Source of the DNA: Hohaiivirga grylli
GTDB lineage: Bacteria > Pseudomonadota > Alphaproteobacteria > Rhizobiales > Beijerinckiaceae
Assembly (NCBI RefSeq): GCF_039655745.1
Contig: NZ_JBBYXI010000001.1
Coordinates: forward strand, 1 to 64,000
Direction of reading: 5' to 3'
DNA length: 64,000 nucleotides
Of the stretch, positions 19,301 to 26,044 are shown in pieces; the first letter of the stretch is position 1, and each line of letters starts with the position of its first letter. Both the position numbers and the translations under genes were made by a program. The notes under the pieces are model-generated. The model saw nothing but the letters and a program-made list of their open reading frames with translations, did no database searches and was not told the DNA's origin.

Positions 19301-21395
19301 CAGTACTCCAGAGTTTATCATTTGCCAGACCATTCCACTCAGAACTCAGGAAGCTCGTCGGACGAAGCTCCCAAAGGCCTGCACCATTATTAACGGCAGT
19401 TGCACCCTTGGCATAGCCCTGGAACCAGACATTGGAAAGCGATGCTGTCGGGTCTGATGTCGTATAAACACGATCAAACGATGCATAAGGTGAGCCATCC
19501 CAGTCACTGATACGAATGGCAGATGGACTACCCGTAATTGCACCGAGTGTAACGGCATTGGCGGAAGATGATGTACCACCAAGATTCAGGTTAAGTGCGC
19601 CCGTACCAGCGATAGTCGTGAAAGACTGATCAAAACCGTTCAGGTTGAAGACAGATGACGTACCAGACAACAGGGTGATTGTTGCAGCTGGATCAATCTG
19701 GTTGGCTGTATGGAAGCTAAGTGTACCACCGCCCATATTAAGGGCGGACGTTGTAATTGTAGCCGTACCGATATCAAGCGTACCGCCAAGTACAGATACA
19801 CTTGTAGCGTCGAAGCTGGTGATGCCGGAGAACGTAGCCGCTCCTGCGCCCTGCTTTGTAAAGCCATTGAGCCCTGCAACTGCACCACTGCCACTGACGG
19901 TTTTATTTGATGCATTATCCAGAACGAAATCAATGCCAGACTGGCCAATGGGTGAACCAGCATTAAATGTCAGATTACCACCAATTGTCATGGTGGAGCC
20001 GGCAGCATTAGCGAACAGAGTATTGCCGAGCTTCACATCACCCGTGAAAACAAGCTTACCCTTTTCGGCACCCGTACCAAAATCAAGGGTACCGCCAGCA
20101 AAATCGACAGTCGCACCATTCAGGACTTCAATGACAGAGCCATTGGCTGCCGAAACTGTACCACCAGCAAACTGAACTGTTGCACCTGCAGCTGAGTTGA
20201 TTGTCAGGCTTGAAGAGGCATCAGACAGAATGATATCGCCAGTGCCAAGCATGTGGTTAGCACCGGATGCTGAACCAATAACCAGTGTATCACTAAACGA
20301 ACCTGTGCTGACAGCACCCTGCTGAATATTAAGACCACCAGAAAATGTATTGTTCTTGCTCTGGAGTGAAAGCGTACCATAACCCTGCTTGACGATACTG
20401 CCTGCACCCTGAAGGTCAAAACCGGAGCCGAAAGCAAGGGTTGCGACGTTACCAACATTATAGGTGTTGGCACCTGTCAGCGTTGATGTCTGGGTTGCGT
20501 TGAATGTCAGCGTATTACCAGTACCGACGACACTAAACCCGTTATTCAGGGCAACCTGGTTTGTCAGCGTACGGCTACCGGAAGAGACGTCAAAGACCTG
20601 AGAAGTGCCACCAACAAGCGAAATGGTTGATGTGCCAAAGGCTGCATTGTTACCAACGGCAATTGTGCCATCAGTGAAGTTAAACGTACCACCAAAGGTA
20701 TTGGCACCATTAAGTGCCAGTGTACCACCACCGGATTTCTCAACAGTGGATGCATTGCTGATTATACCATTAATGGTCACAGTTGAGTTGGTAACAGTCG
20801 CCACAGACAGCGCCTGACCATTCATATTGATGGCGCCCCCCATGGTAACAGAGCCACCATAGGCGCTGGAGTTTGAAATTGTCAGATTACCAGCAGTGGT
20901 TACGGCAGAATTGATTGTGACGCTGCGGTTATCAGACAGCGAAATCATACCGGATGAACCACTGTTATCAAAATTCAGGGTACCGCCAGAAATTGTGAAG
21001 GCGCGCGCTGTCGCATTATCTGTTCCGCCAATCAGCAGCTGACCAAGAGTATTGCTACCTGTGACGGTAATTGTCTTGCCATTCAGCGAACCATCATTGT
21101 CAAGGAAACGAACCTGTACACCAGCTGCATTCGGGGCTGCGCCAGTAGACCAGTTTGTTCCGGTTGACCATTGATTATTCGTTGAGCCAACCCAGTCAGC
21201 AGCATAAGCAGATCCACCAAGCAACATGGCTCCTGCCAAGAGTGAAGCTGCAGCAGCTTTCTTCAACACGACCTTACGTCCATCGGGCATAACAGACCGA
21301 TGATTGCCGCGTGCAAGAGCAAGGAACGAGACATCGTTCATTGCGCGCGCAATGCGAGAACGTAAAGCATGAGAAACAAAACTCTTATTTGACAT
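7398..21395 (-). CDS. Giant modular autotransporter (AT3), about 4,665 aa
   Basis: A single 14-kb uninterrupted frame. I place the start at ATG 21395 because GGGG lies seven bases upstream and the next residues form an extended signal peptide (basic N-region, then AAAASLLAGAMLLGGSAYA, cleavage near residue 65). An in-frame ATG at 21461 would add 22 unlikely residues. The passenger carries many autotransporter-associated strand repeats (forms like GTLTLDAVSTYTGGTII). Four modules resemble one another (W..GTNW...NAAG... then L.GKTI), at about 21200, 19345, 17627 and 15170. Three repeats of the form LVLTPDVGATGAATDLSA lie near 13140, 11750 and 9930. The C-terminal barrel (VARTMFMTSLHDRDGYAG to GLKYTW) almost duplicates that of AT2. 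It is probably a very long surface fibre or adhesin; the ligand is unknown. Confidence 0.93.
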   Translation of the reverse strand: MSNKSFVSHALRSRIARAMNDVSFLALARGNHRSVMPDGRKVVLKKAAAASLLAGAMLLGGSAYAADWVGSTNNQWSTGTNWSTGAAPNAAGVQVRFLDNDGSLNGKTITVTGSNTLGQLLIGGTDNATARAFTISGGTLNFDNSGSSGMISLSDNRSVTINSAVTTAGNLTISNSSAYGGSVTMGGAINMNGQALSVATVTNSTVTINGIISNASTVEKSGGGTLALNGANTFGGTFNFTDGTIAVGNNAAFGTSTISLVGGTSQVFDVSSGSRTLTNQVALNNGFSVVGTGNTLTFNATQTSTLTGANTYNVGNVATLAFGSGFDLQGAGSIVKQGYGTLSLQSKNNTFSGGLNIQQGAVSTGSFSDTLVIGSASGANHMLGTGDIILSDASSSLTINSAAGATVQFAGGTVSAANGSVIEVLNGATVDFAGGTLDFGTGAEKGKLVFTGDVKLGNTLFANAAGSTMTIGGNLTFNAGSPIGQSGIDFVLDNASNKTVSGSGAVAGLNGFTKQGAGAATFSGITSFDATSVSVLGGTLDIGTATITTSALNMGGGTLSFHTANQIDPAATITLLSGTSSVFNLNGFDQSFTTIAGTGALNLNLGGTSSSANAVTLGAITGSPSAIRISDWDGSPYASFDRVYTTSDPTASLSNVWFQGYAKGATAVNNGAGLWELRPTSFLSSEWNGLANDKLWSTAGNWVGGDEYSVPNHAGATAYFGNLAGSLTNVVITGGTNNSWTIGNLILNSSGSQASTYFNIRTMITFDSGVADVNANLTAMTAMPWLRFQSTVKFDSDTNITLAGSSILFISGPITGSGDIIFNGPGNIRFEVASANAASYTGDIYVQSGTFSVNASNNLGTGTLHIQGGAVGGLAASVKNTINNKLSLEGNFSSQYVRYTYNGDVELDAIRTITVSTNTTMPGEVASVTFDSGLNFTGSGGLIFNGGGTKEILSANNTFSGGLTVAYSTLFTTLTSDLVIGQLSPGNNYLGSGDITINSSTTSNLKIDSQGHSGTLAGGTLTVANGSYFSFLGGGDFTLAGGTLDATTNRGFFLVSGDLTFGGTTLLNSPTVVVDTTTNPGNTTTIYGSGTITGINNFLKQGSGTTVLDSGITLFKPNNIYLTAGTLKLGRDNQLNATSGALYLNGGSFNTDNYRTNIYGVYLYKDSSFILNDYGGVTFARRISGATNWYPNSILTIQNNGQAWVANDSATFIRFTTDPGFSDAELANIAFTGYESGAIVDNSTAGYWYLLPSASTTNEWGGGAAADDNWGTAANWLNNVVPNAAGESATIRDADSNLDGKTIAVDGNYTIGRLNVEASSGQTFTLGGSGTLTISGSDARIKHAGVNNLTLAANLNLDGATDLIVTVPTNYSYLELSSSVTGSGGFIKTGAGTLKLSGGGTSDYTGGFLWQDASVIQFNADGALFGSGVFTIGSSNDADTYRVETLGGSHTVTSDYKLAGNLQLQKDTLYGVTIADSIGKTNTLTFSGSGDIAETRYINVYGDTYVLQQSLQQLTLTLDGELSGAGNIIKTGYGILAINGANTDFSGGVNLQQGTLYVGQSNGLGTGVFTVSSTYVHSAQLTVNGGTEASPFLLNNQLDLRGMAYYTGGVMLFDYNGISTLTGIVDLGSRSAADTIIFGKNNVLSGTGLIRMGLAGTYSQYGITRFLGDNTYTGGTILATAVAQVGTDSITDSDGNVVSGALGTGLITMRGGYIAAYSEVGSGITTRRVSNAIKLDATSLQVTKGGDATTLVFDTPTITLRNGKLDFSANIATGATLVIESQLIDDTANSYQGGITKLGAGILELVNGDNQISDGIRVSAGTLLATATGDVTTGRLDAGNNYLGTGELILEAATTTRIVTDDGSTVRLSGSGITMNGSANLFIAGGTNVKTILDSNSSFTGTSTTGWIATSGQLIKEGEGTTTTIGARLNTPDLVISSGTLGFANANLMAGVQQLTMNGGTLALNGLNQTMAAGSQFVLTADSTIDFGSGSSVLTINNFKLSDDGMYVGSSDLTLSLANWSGNAGAGFGADQLIVTNLAEGKKLYNVWFTGGYTIGAKVILNANNQLELVPVGVAYTWDNHSNSALWAASNWNDTGAPISAGDGAVFADLDAGLDGRTISTGSGITVGMISFESTQGQQFTLSGGTITLDTADENMPAQIRLVGNSAPTIDSNINLNSNLVITADGTEKLTLNGDISGANKSVTINGTGTVALNGDGSNFTSGLTINSGTVEINASSMTNALGGVASGPAGLGTLTVNGGTLSLANGSQTLHNSVVLGGDFTVTGNNAGLTLAGSTGATGSVAQDVTITVDADSYLTFGEDLPLTGSGDITKAGSGTLNFNGDSAGYSGDVNVNAGTVGIGADLGFGTGSVNLGNGTTLAANADGLNVGNNIVLSSGSQTIATGANDLTLSGVISGDAALTKTGTGTLTLDAVSTYTGGTIISAGTVDLANASGAGTGAITINSGATLEASFSNGTLNNSRTGAGDISITGTNVRLAGISSHSGVLTVADGASALVALPYNSLGTATIVLEGDGRMTIDPPVTASFVFSNKISGTGTFVVELANKNKIFGFGTEAMHGGFTGVMEMGTGTLQLDAGAANVLGNATLQLNENSITSLAGNRSVGNLTMNGGVINTGLYSATGGFTGQVTTGNLDLTAGGVQLNLSDVSAAFSLLVVDDGVTNQLVSAATVTGDISNINLVDKDGNVLGTSSVQDITQSGTKVANATYNHSLSSTGAGGDGLYVTYQLTELALLASETFVLTERTGATGTAAELKAKVTGSGNLEIASKSAITISNATNDYSGSTIVSSGIAKAGVADVFKNNGDMVVQSGGTLDLNGFANQVNNLQGAGSVIASADLTANNTADSTFSGVISGSGNFAKTGSGELTLSGVSSFTGSTSVNSGSLKLTNAGAISSGSATVAADALMELAFNSTSFGNVIDGAGTVKVSGTSVTLAGTNTLSGQWDITGSAIATTEGNLGTAEVYLDGPDSSLTLKPSDGFIFANALKGNGTLFAEMGTHSSALEFTFDAGDEFAGTLAMGIGSYTLSGANTTALTNAYLRADNGSTITVDTGIQAIGGLIFNDGTVVFDATVPSEIVANSLLQVKLLDVNGTGTVSIKVPEAPGIPTIGSDNTRNLLSQDDSGALTQLVSSDTVVGAGGALMLTNQYGIDLQAADQAVNLMDAGGVITAAVGTYGYRLNTGDANDGLYVAYALKTVELLSGQVLTLTPDAGATGLATDLSAQVIGSGNLEIAAGSGKLVSLTNSGNTYTGTTTVTSGTLQLGSNNALGNTTALSIASGATTNVNGYTQVVNGAFTGASGSTLNLNNGSLTINNGGTSAGSLTGAGTLAIAGGTLDVTGANTGLTAGVSIASGATVELDNVAGIGNSGTATVAGDLIIDNATGNFSKNVAGAGDVTVASGSTVTLTGNNTLSGNWIVDAASALTASTQGNLGSAEIANAGSFTINTSTDWTLANDFTGAGSFTKSGSGNLTIAQANARTGTTDITAGKLTLTNADGVGSGDITVATTSASEGLNLAFATDQTFDNVLLGSGGTMVSGAGVATITGANSAYTGDWSITGKAALAATATDSQTNLGTGKVAITGTLNAAMNGAFTFSNELTGTGILNASNNGAAFNFTSNVGSAFAGTVVLSNNTFDLSGANTSALTKATLSLGANNITTVGAGSQAIGNLAFDGGMLKYANLTVPADATSPDLISTGNVTVSANGGSIAVNPATTGLVIPTTPTQTNLLAQDDDAQVKLVNANGTVTGAGGLTLTDLDGNSISTGGHLVDIIAGGVTVAEATYDYILSGKNNDGVYLGYGLKQLDLQSGQTLVLTPDVGATGAATDLSAKLTGSGNLAIDAINAGKVSLSNATNDYTGVTSVVSGTLQMANDNVLGFTSDVQIAGGTTLDMNGFSQTVGAVHTAVGGTLNIAEGSTLTVADSQRAAGDTDGGALETNSLVGSGTFIIDPSIVRVNGIQSGYTGNLQVTGGSQLMLNAAGAFNSAQSIELVGAEDKLSFANLSGYNAAWTAVANGTTAVFIKGIGTVESLDGSDIHLTGDNSAFAGQLMSAAGSVIRASEAKNVGTASIQADGTFNAISESVWKFDNVVNGTGVFLKSGAGVLTVDQALASFEGVTTIESGALVVGESSTTAKIGGSVRIESNGILSGTGEVAGDVYNLGRIVAYNALPNINGYGGLVTSDLSVGSVANAGSIILAGYAAGNTLTVNGDYVGMNGRLYLNTLFGGDDSATDRLVLNGGQATGTTSLVITNQGGAGAETNVGIQVITAKNGAQTEATAFKLDQMSSGYRSTTDTLAIGAYDYSLVRGGNGGDANSWYLTSQASSNLNGGSSGQDDKVVRPEGGAYQLGHQVARTMFMTSLHDRDGYAGQAQTNRDYAGWARVTGKRTNGRSAGNALSTSADTFTAQVGVDLFKYESPEYGTFYAGIMGGWGTSDTDAKSRQINQSKASGTVKGYSVGAYGTWYQNDRGEAGAYVDVWAQYNWFNHEVRGYGLPKEKYDAHSFTTSLEVGYSFLLHSSETAKIYLEPQVQLAYINYSADTLTEVSGTTVRYKGASGLLARAGARLYGQFNLDNGMVLRPYLEANYWYNQKSGKLYMNNDLVPSGAPRSFGEVKLGISGEITKNLQVWGDVGVQFGGKHYNAVTGQVGLKYTW
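9900..21210 (-). repeat. Internal module repeats of the giant autotransporter passenger
   Basis: Seen at the protein level: four W-N-W type modules (for example NQWSTGTNWSTGAAPNAAG and DDNWGTAANWLNNVVPNAAG) spaced roughly 1.7-2.5 kb apart in the N-terminal half. Three LTPD/LTER-GATG modules lie spaced about 1.4-1.8 kb apart in the C-terminal half. The DNA copies are diverged, so these are old duplications rather than fresh tandem repeats. Confidence 0.7.
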
Positions 21396-21860
21396 GGTAG
21401 TACCCCGAATAAATAAACTGCTAACAACAATCAGTTTTTTGAATTGTTTTTCGCACGCCATATAAAAGGCTTAAGAAAAGAATGCGGAAATGTCATTAAG
21501 CCAATTTCACAGACCTAATAGTCCTGTAATTTGCTTGCATTCTTTTTATAAAACGCCCCACAGCCATTCTAAACTGAATGACTTACATAGTTACATTTAG
21601 TGAACCTGTCGGCTCAGCTTATAATTAAAGTCGACTGCTTTGATGACATTTGGTCAGTTAGGCAATCGATAATTCACAAGTGCCCATACAGCTATAGTTA
21701 CTATAAGTCACTTCATGACTAAAGTATGACACACGCAATGAGAATGCAACATTTTTTATAAAACCGTTATGAATGCATCAAAGCAAAACATGAATAAGTT
21801 ACATATAGTTTTTCTAATGATTTAATTATATTTTTTTATACAAATAGCAGAGTTTTATTT
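21396..21860. other. Long AT-rich region upstream of the giant autotransporter
   Basis: About 465 bases between the antiporter stop and the start of AT3, both genes being leftward. The promoter of AT3 must lie here unless it is read through from the antiporter. I see no convincing -35/-10 pair, hairpin or gene. Confidence 0.5.
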
Positions 21861-23507
21861 TCAGAAACCCTTTGCCGCCCGCTCAGCCCGTCGCTCAATA
21901 AAGGCCTGTTCTAGATCCATATCATCAAGCATACGCCGAACAACTTCATCATCAAGGTCATCCGCACTACGCGCATCAAGCAATGCGCCACGCTGCTCAA
22001 TCAAGACAAACCTGATAATTTCCAGAATATTCGACAAACGATTACGGCGTCTCTCATTCATCGTCACTGAGAGTTCTGTATTTTCCTGGGTCTCTTTCTG
22101 GGCCCTGCGAAGCATTCGCCCAGCAACATCAGCACTTTCTTTGGTTTTGTTATTTTGCTGCAGCTCATGTAGCGCCTGAATTCTCGCTTTATTTGCTACG
22201 CTATGAGCATACAGTAATTGCTCCTGAAAATACTTTTTATCCTTTGCATCATTGACACCAAGCTTACTGATCAGCCACGGCAAACTCAGACCCTGTAAAA
22301 GCAAAGTCCCGATCGCAACAACAAAAGCAATGGGAAGAACAGCACCCCACCCTGTCACAGGTACTCCGGTCGATGCCACAACAGGCACGCCTGCAGCGGC
22401 AGCAAGTGTCACAACACCACGCATTCCAGACCATGACAGCACAAGATTTTCCCGCCAGTTCAAAGGCTCTGGCAGTGCATATAATTTGTTGTCTCTGCGC
22501 CATTTCTCATGTTTTGTCTTATAGATAAGCCTTGCAACGCGATCTGAGAGAAAAATCCAGAGCAGACGCACAACGATAACTGTTACCAGCAAAGCCGCAG
22601 ATGCCTTCATCAGCAACAAGAGGTTAAAACCTTCATTCTTTGCGTTTTCAATGATGGAAGAGAACTGCAACCCAATATAGGCAAAAACAAAGGCCTCAAG
22701 CAGGGCATCAAAAACACGCCAGACATCGCGCTCCTGCAAGCGTCCGGCCAAGCTCATCTCAGGCGCTTTATGCCCACACACAAAACCTGCAAAAACCACA
22801 GAGAGCACACCAGAGGCATGTACCTCTTCGGCCAGAGCATAAGCCGCAAAGGGAAGAATAATTGTCAGTGTCGTAATCATTGTCGGATTAGACAAACGGC
22901 ACCGTATGAAATGCACGACATGTCCAAGAATGATGCCAATAACGATACCGGCAACGGTTGAGTACAGGAAGTAGAGAAATGGGTTCTCAATAAAATGCCC
23001 ACCCCCGGTAACCATTGTGGCAGCAGCTGCAAATAATGTTAGTGCCGCCGCATCATTGATCAAGCTTTCTCCTTTCAGGATTGTCATGACCCGCCGTGGA
23101 AGGTGAAGCTGGCTGCCAATCGCAACAGCACTGACAGCATCTGGCGGCGCCACAACCGCTCCTAAAAGGAGGGCAAGCGCGAATGACATTTCCGGAATGA
23201 TAGCCATAACCGCTATACTGCCTGCGAAGGCCGTAACCAGAACCAGAGCAACGCCGAGATTGGTAATGGAGCTCAAACGGCGCATAAAACTGTAAAATGA
23301 AAAATTTAATGCTGCGGAATACAACAGAGGCGGCAGAACAAATCCAAGAAGGACATTTGCGGGCACTTCAACATGAGGAAGCCCGGGGACAAATGAGACT
23401 ACAATTCCAACGGCAGCAAGCAGTAGAGGCGCCTGAATCTGCCGTCTCTCTGCAAAAATGGTCAATGCAATAGCGGCAATCATGACCATCAGGATTTGCG
23501 ATATCAT
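21861..23507 (-). CDS. CPA1-family Na+/H+ (or K+/H+) antiporter
   Basis: A 548-residue membrane protein with about a dozen hydrophobic segments in the first 400 residues and a charged cytoplasmic tail of about 120 residues. Family motifs are visible: the core helix APPDAVSAVAI with the ion-binding Asp, then GESLINDAAALTLF, and later a long polar helix pair. This is the NhaP/YjcE type of the monovalent cation:proton antiporter-1 family, exchanging protons for sodium or potassium across the inner membrane for pH and salt homeostasis. Substrate choice cannot be read from the sequence. It stands alone, 88 bases after the next leftward gene. Confidence 0.9.
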   Translation of the reverse strand: MISQILMVMIAAIALTIFAERRQIQAPLLLAAVGIVVSFVPGLPHVEVPANVLLGFVLPPLLYSAALNFSFYSFMRRLSSITNLGVALVLVTAFAGSIAVMAIIPEMSFALALLLGAVVAPPDAVSAVAIGSQLHLPRRVMTILKGESLINDAAALTLFAAAATMVTGGGHFIENPFLYFLYSTVAGIVIGIILGHVVHFIRCRLSNPTMITTLTIILPFAAYALAEEVHASGVLSVVFAGFVCGHKAPEMSLAGRLQERDVWRVFDALLEAFVFAYIGLQFSSIIENAKNEGFNLLLLMKASAALLVTVIVVRLLWIFLSDRVARLIYKTKHEKWRRDNKLYALPEPLNWRENLVLSWSGMRGVVTLAAAAGVPVVASTGVPVTGWGAVLPIAFVVAIGTLLLQGLSLPWLISKLGVNDAKDKKYFQEQLLYAHSVANKARIQALHELQQNNKTKESADVAGRMLRRAQKETQENTELSVTMNERRRNRLSNILEIIRFVLIEQRGALLDARSADDLDDEVVRRMLDDMDLEQAFIERRAERAAKGF

Positions 23508-23595
23508 CTGTTACCCTTTTAACTTAATATCGAAGAATACTCACACCGCAAAACTGTATGTTACTGCATGCCAGCGCACATGACGTAGTGACTTC

Positions 23596-24078
23596 TCACG
23601 CCTTCATCAGAGTACGCACCAGTGCTTGTGCCCCTGACATGGCATCTTGCCATGTGACTTCAAAACCACTTTCAGTTCCGTAATATGGGTCTGCAACGGC
23701 CTCGCCCTTGCGCCCGGGCACGTAATCCAGCAGCATTCGTACAATTGCAGAGCTGTCAGCAGGTTTCTGCTTAAGCAGTGTCTCGAGATTGCTACGATCC
23801 AGAGCAATAATATGTGAGAATTTATAAAAATCATTCTGTGTGATTTGACGAGCCCGATAACAACCAATATCGACACCATGTCTTAAAGCGGTTCTTTGTG
23901 CCCGCTCATCCGGTGCCTCACCCTTGTGCCAGTTACCTGTGCCAGCAGAGTCAATATCAATGTCCAGATGATATTGCTCGGCGACAGAACGCATCGCAGC
24001 CTCAGCCAGAGGAGAACGGCAGATATTGCCGAGGCAGACAAAAAGAACCGACTGTTTTTCAGGCATCAGAACCAACAT
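23596..24078 (-). CDS. Low-molecular-weight protein tyrosine phosphatase
   Basis: A 160-residue cytoplasmic enzyme of the arsenate-reductase-like phosphatase fold. The P-loop VCLGNICRSP (C-x5-R-S) lies near residue 15-24, and the general-acid loop is DPYYG near residue 130. It removes phosphate from phosphotyrosine or small phosphoesters; the partner is unknown. An alternative start is ATG 24066 (MPEKQSV). Neither start has a clear ribosome site. It follows the quinone oxidoreductase gene by 29 bases in the same direction, so the two are probably co-transcribed. Confidence 0.92.
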   Translation of the reverse strand: MLVLMPEKQSVLFVCLGNICRSPLAEAAMRSVAEQYHLDIDIDSAGTGNWHKGEAPDERAQRTALRHGVDIGCYRARQITQNDFYKFSHIIALDRSNLETLLKQKPADSSAIVRMLLDYVPGRKGEAVADPYYGTESGFEVTWQDAMSGAQALVRTLMKA

Positions 24079-24107
24079 GGTAAAAAGGCGAGCCTAATAT
24101 AGTTGCC

Positions 24108-25112
24108 TTATATCGTCAGAACAATCTTACCAATATGCTGACTGCTTTCCATCAGGCGATGCGCTTCTTCAGCCTGTGCGAGAGGAAATGTTTTAAAAAC
24201 ACGAGGTTTAATCTTTCCGCTCTCAATAGCGGGCCAGATATGTGTTTTCAGTTCCTGCGCAATCCGCCCCTTCTCCTCAGGCTCACGTGCACGCAAGGTT
24301 GAACCGGTCAATATCTGACGCTTCAGGATCAGAGGCATAAGATCCAGCTCTTTCATGACAGAACCGCGAAGAAACGCGATCGAAACATGACGTCCTTTGT
24401 AGGCAAGGGCCTTAAGATTTCTGGGCAGATAATCGCCACCAACCATATCAAGAATAACATCAACCCCTGTATAATCTGTCAGTTTGCGAACGGCCTGAAC
24501 AAAATCCTCAGTGTGGTAATTGATAGCGTGATCTGCACCCAGATGCTCACAAGCCTGACATTTCTCATCAGAACCAGCTGTGACAAGGACACGAGCTCCC
24601 ATATGTTTTGCCATCTGAATTGCTGTTGTGCCAATACCACTGGAGCCTCCGTGAATAAGAATACTCTCACCACGCTTCAGCGCACCGCTTTCAAAGACAT
24701 TCGTCCAGACAGTGAAAAAGGTTTCAGGCAGAGCTGCAGCTTCCACCATGGAAAGCCCTTTTGGAATTGGTAGAACCTGAACAGCCGGAACAGTGCAGTA
24801 TTCAGCATAGCCACCACCTGCCAGAAGTGCACAAACTTCATCACCTACATGCAGATGATGTACGTCTTCACCCGTTTGCTGAATAATACCAGCAACTTCC
24901 AACCCGGGCAGATCAGAGCTACCTTTTGGCGGCGCATAATGCCCCTGCCTTTGAAATACATCAGGCCGATTGACACCCGCTGCCTTCACCCTGACCAGAA
25001 CTTCATTCTTCTCTGGAACAGGCGACTTGCGTGAAACCAGCTGCAAGACTTCAGGACCACCAAATTCTCTGATCTGGATACATTGCATATCCTGCACAAT
25101 ACGGGCTGTCAT
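24108..25112 (-). CDS. NAD(P)H:quinone oxidoreductase, PIG3-like, MDR superfamily
   Basis: Zinc-independent medium-chain dehydrogenase of 334 residues. The GroES-like half contains VKAAGVNRPDVFQRQGHY and the Rossmann half has the nucleotide loop HGGSSGIGTTAIQMAK. This matches the TP53I3/PIG3 and QorA group, which reduce quinones or reactive carbonyls with NADPH. I chose ATG 25112 because GGAG lies seven bases upstream; a TTG at 25133 would extend it by seven residues without a ribosome site. It is followed closely by the phosphatase gene. Confidence 0.9.
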   Translation of the reverse strand: MTARIVQDMQCIQIREFGGPEVLQLVSRKSPVPEKNEVLVRVKAAGVNRPDVFQRQGHYAPPKGSSDLPGLEVAGIIQQTGEDVHHLHVGDEVCALLAGGGYAEYCTVPAVQVLPIPKGLSMVEAAALPETFFTVWTNVFESGALKRGESILIHGGSSGIGTTAIQMAKHMGARVLVTAGSDEKCQACEHLGADHAINYHTEDFVQAVRKLTDYTGVDVILDMVGGDYLPRNLKALAYKGRHVSIAFLRGSVMKELDLMPLILKRQILTGSTLRAREPEEKGRIAQELKTHIWPAIESGKIKPRVFKTFPLAQAEEAHRLMESSQHIGKIVLTI

Positions 25113-25219
25113 GCTGACACTCCATTCTCTCAAAACAGAGGAACCTAATTGGTAATTTATATAGCATCACCGCTGCATCAAGTGCGCCAGCAAGCATGTA
25201 CAGTTACGAATGAGAAAGA

Positions 25220-25738
25220 TTATTTATCCCGCACGAGGTCTGGCAAACTGGCAAATTCCTTGACAACCTGCTCATAAACTTCACGCTTGAACGGAATAAT
25301 CAGCTCTGGAAGGCGCTCAATACTTTCCCAGCGCCATTCATCAAATTCCGGACGGTGCTTGCCTTCAGCAGGTGACTTAATATTGATTTCGCTTTCATCG
25401 CCATTAAAGCGAAATGCAAACCAGCGCTGTGTCTGCCCCTTGAAGCGCCAGTTCGGACGACGCCAGTTGCCAACCATTTCTTTGGGAAGGTCATAGCTAT
25501 ACCATTCCTCAGATTCAGCAACCAGCTTCACACTTCTCACGTTGGTCTCTTCATAGAGCTCACGTAAAGCCGCATGATAAGGCTCTTCCCCCGGATCAAT
25601 ACCTCCCTGAGGCATTTGCCATGCATAAGGAGAGCCTGAGAGTACACTGGCATCACTTTTCCTCCGACCAACAAATACCAGCCCTTTTGCATTCAGCAGC
25701 ATGATACCAACACATGGACGATAGGAAAGTAGTTTCAT
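25220..25738 (-). CDS. rppH: RNA pyrophosphohydrolase (Nudix)
   Basis: A 172-residue Nudix hydrolase that converts 5'-triphosphate RNA ends to monophosphate and so starts mRNA decay. It opens with YRPCVGIMLLN. The Nudix box is complete (GGIDPGEEP followed by RELYEET), and RppH-type residues follow (WYSYDLP, GQTQRWFAFRF, EFDEWRW). ATG 25738 has AAGG eight bases upstream; longer GTG/ATG starts to 25771 look unlikely. In relatives rppH closes the ctpA cluster; here an autotransporter gene separates them. Confidence 0.95.
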   Translation of the reverse strand: MKLLSYRPCVGIMLLNAKGLVFVGRRKSDASVLSGSPYAWQMPQGGIDPGEEPYHAALRELYEETNVRSVKLVAESEEWYSYDLPKEMVGNWRRPNWRFKGQTQRWFAFRFNGDESEINIKSPAEGKHRPEFDEWRWESIERLPELIIPFKREVYEQVVKEFASLPDLVRDK

Positions 25739-26044
25739 GCTGATTTGCCTTTGCATGCAGGAATGAAGCACTAGGAGATGTTCTCACTGTGATATTATAA
25801 TATTGGTTGAAAGCTGCAAGGCAACCTTATCTCATCTTAACCCATATCTAAAATATCACATAATATTACCAAATATATTTTATAATATATTCTAATTATT
25901 TAATAAAAATTCACATTCTGCCATATATCGCCAACGACATTAAATGTAATTATAAATTGACATGATTTATACAATCATTTAATGTAATATAACTAAGTTA
26001 AATGATATCTTTATCATAAAGTTAAAAATCCTGTCGGGGGTCTC
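25739..26044. other. Divergent intergenic region between rppH and AT4
   Basis: About 300 very AT-rich bases. A TTGACA at 25957-25962 directly adjoins a 17-base near-palindrome (25962-25978) that recurs upstream of the trimeric adhesin. A matching -10 is not convincing (TAATGT at the 17-base position). Confidence 0.5.
25962..25978. promoter_or_regulatory. Inverted-repeat motif shared with the adhesin promoter region, copy 1
   Basis: The sequence ATGATTTATACAATCAT has ATGAT/ATCAT arms. The same 17-mer with one substitution (A to G at position 12) is found at 55117-55133. The motif overlaps the end of a TTGACA and lies 67 bases before the AT4 start, a position suited to an operator. Confidence 0.4.

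Noticed and set aside
21396..21461. Upstream ATG 21461 as the start of the giant autotransporter
   Set aside because: It would put 22 residues ahead of the extended signal peptide and has no ribosome site, whereas ATG 21395 has the same GGGG leader as the other surface genes.
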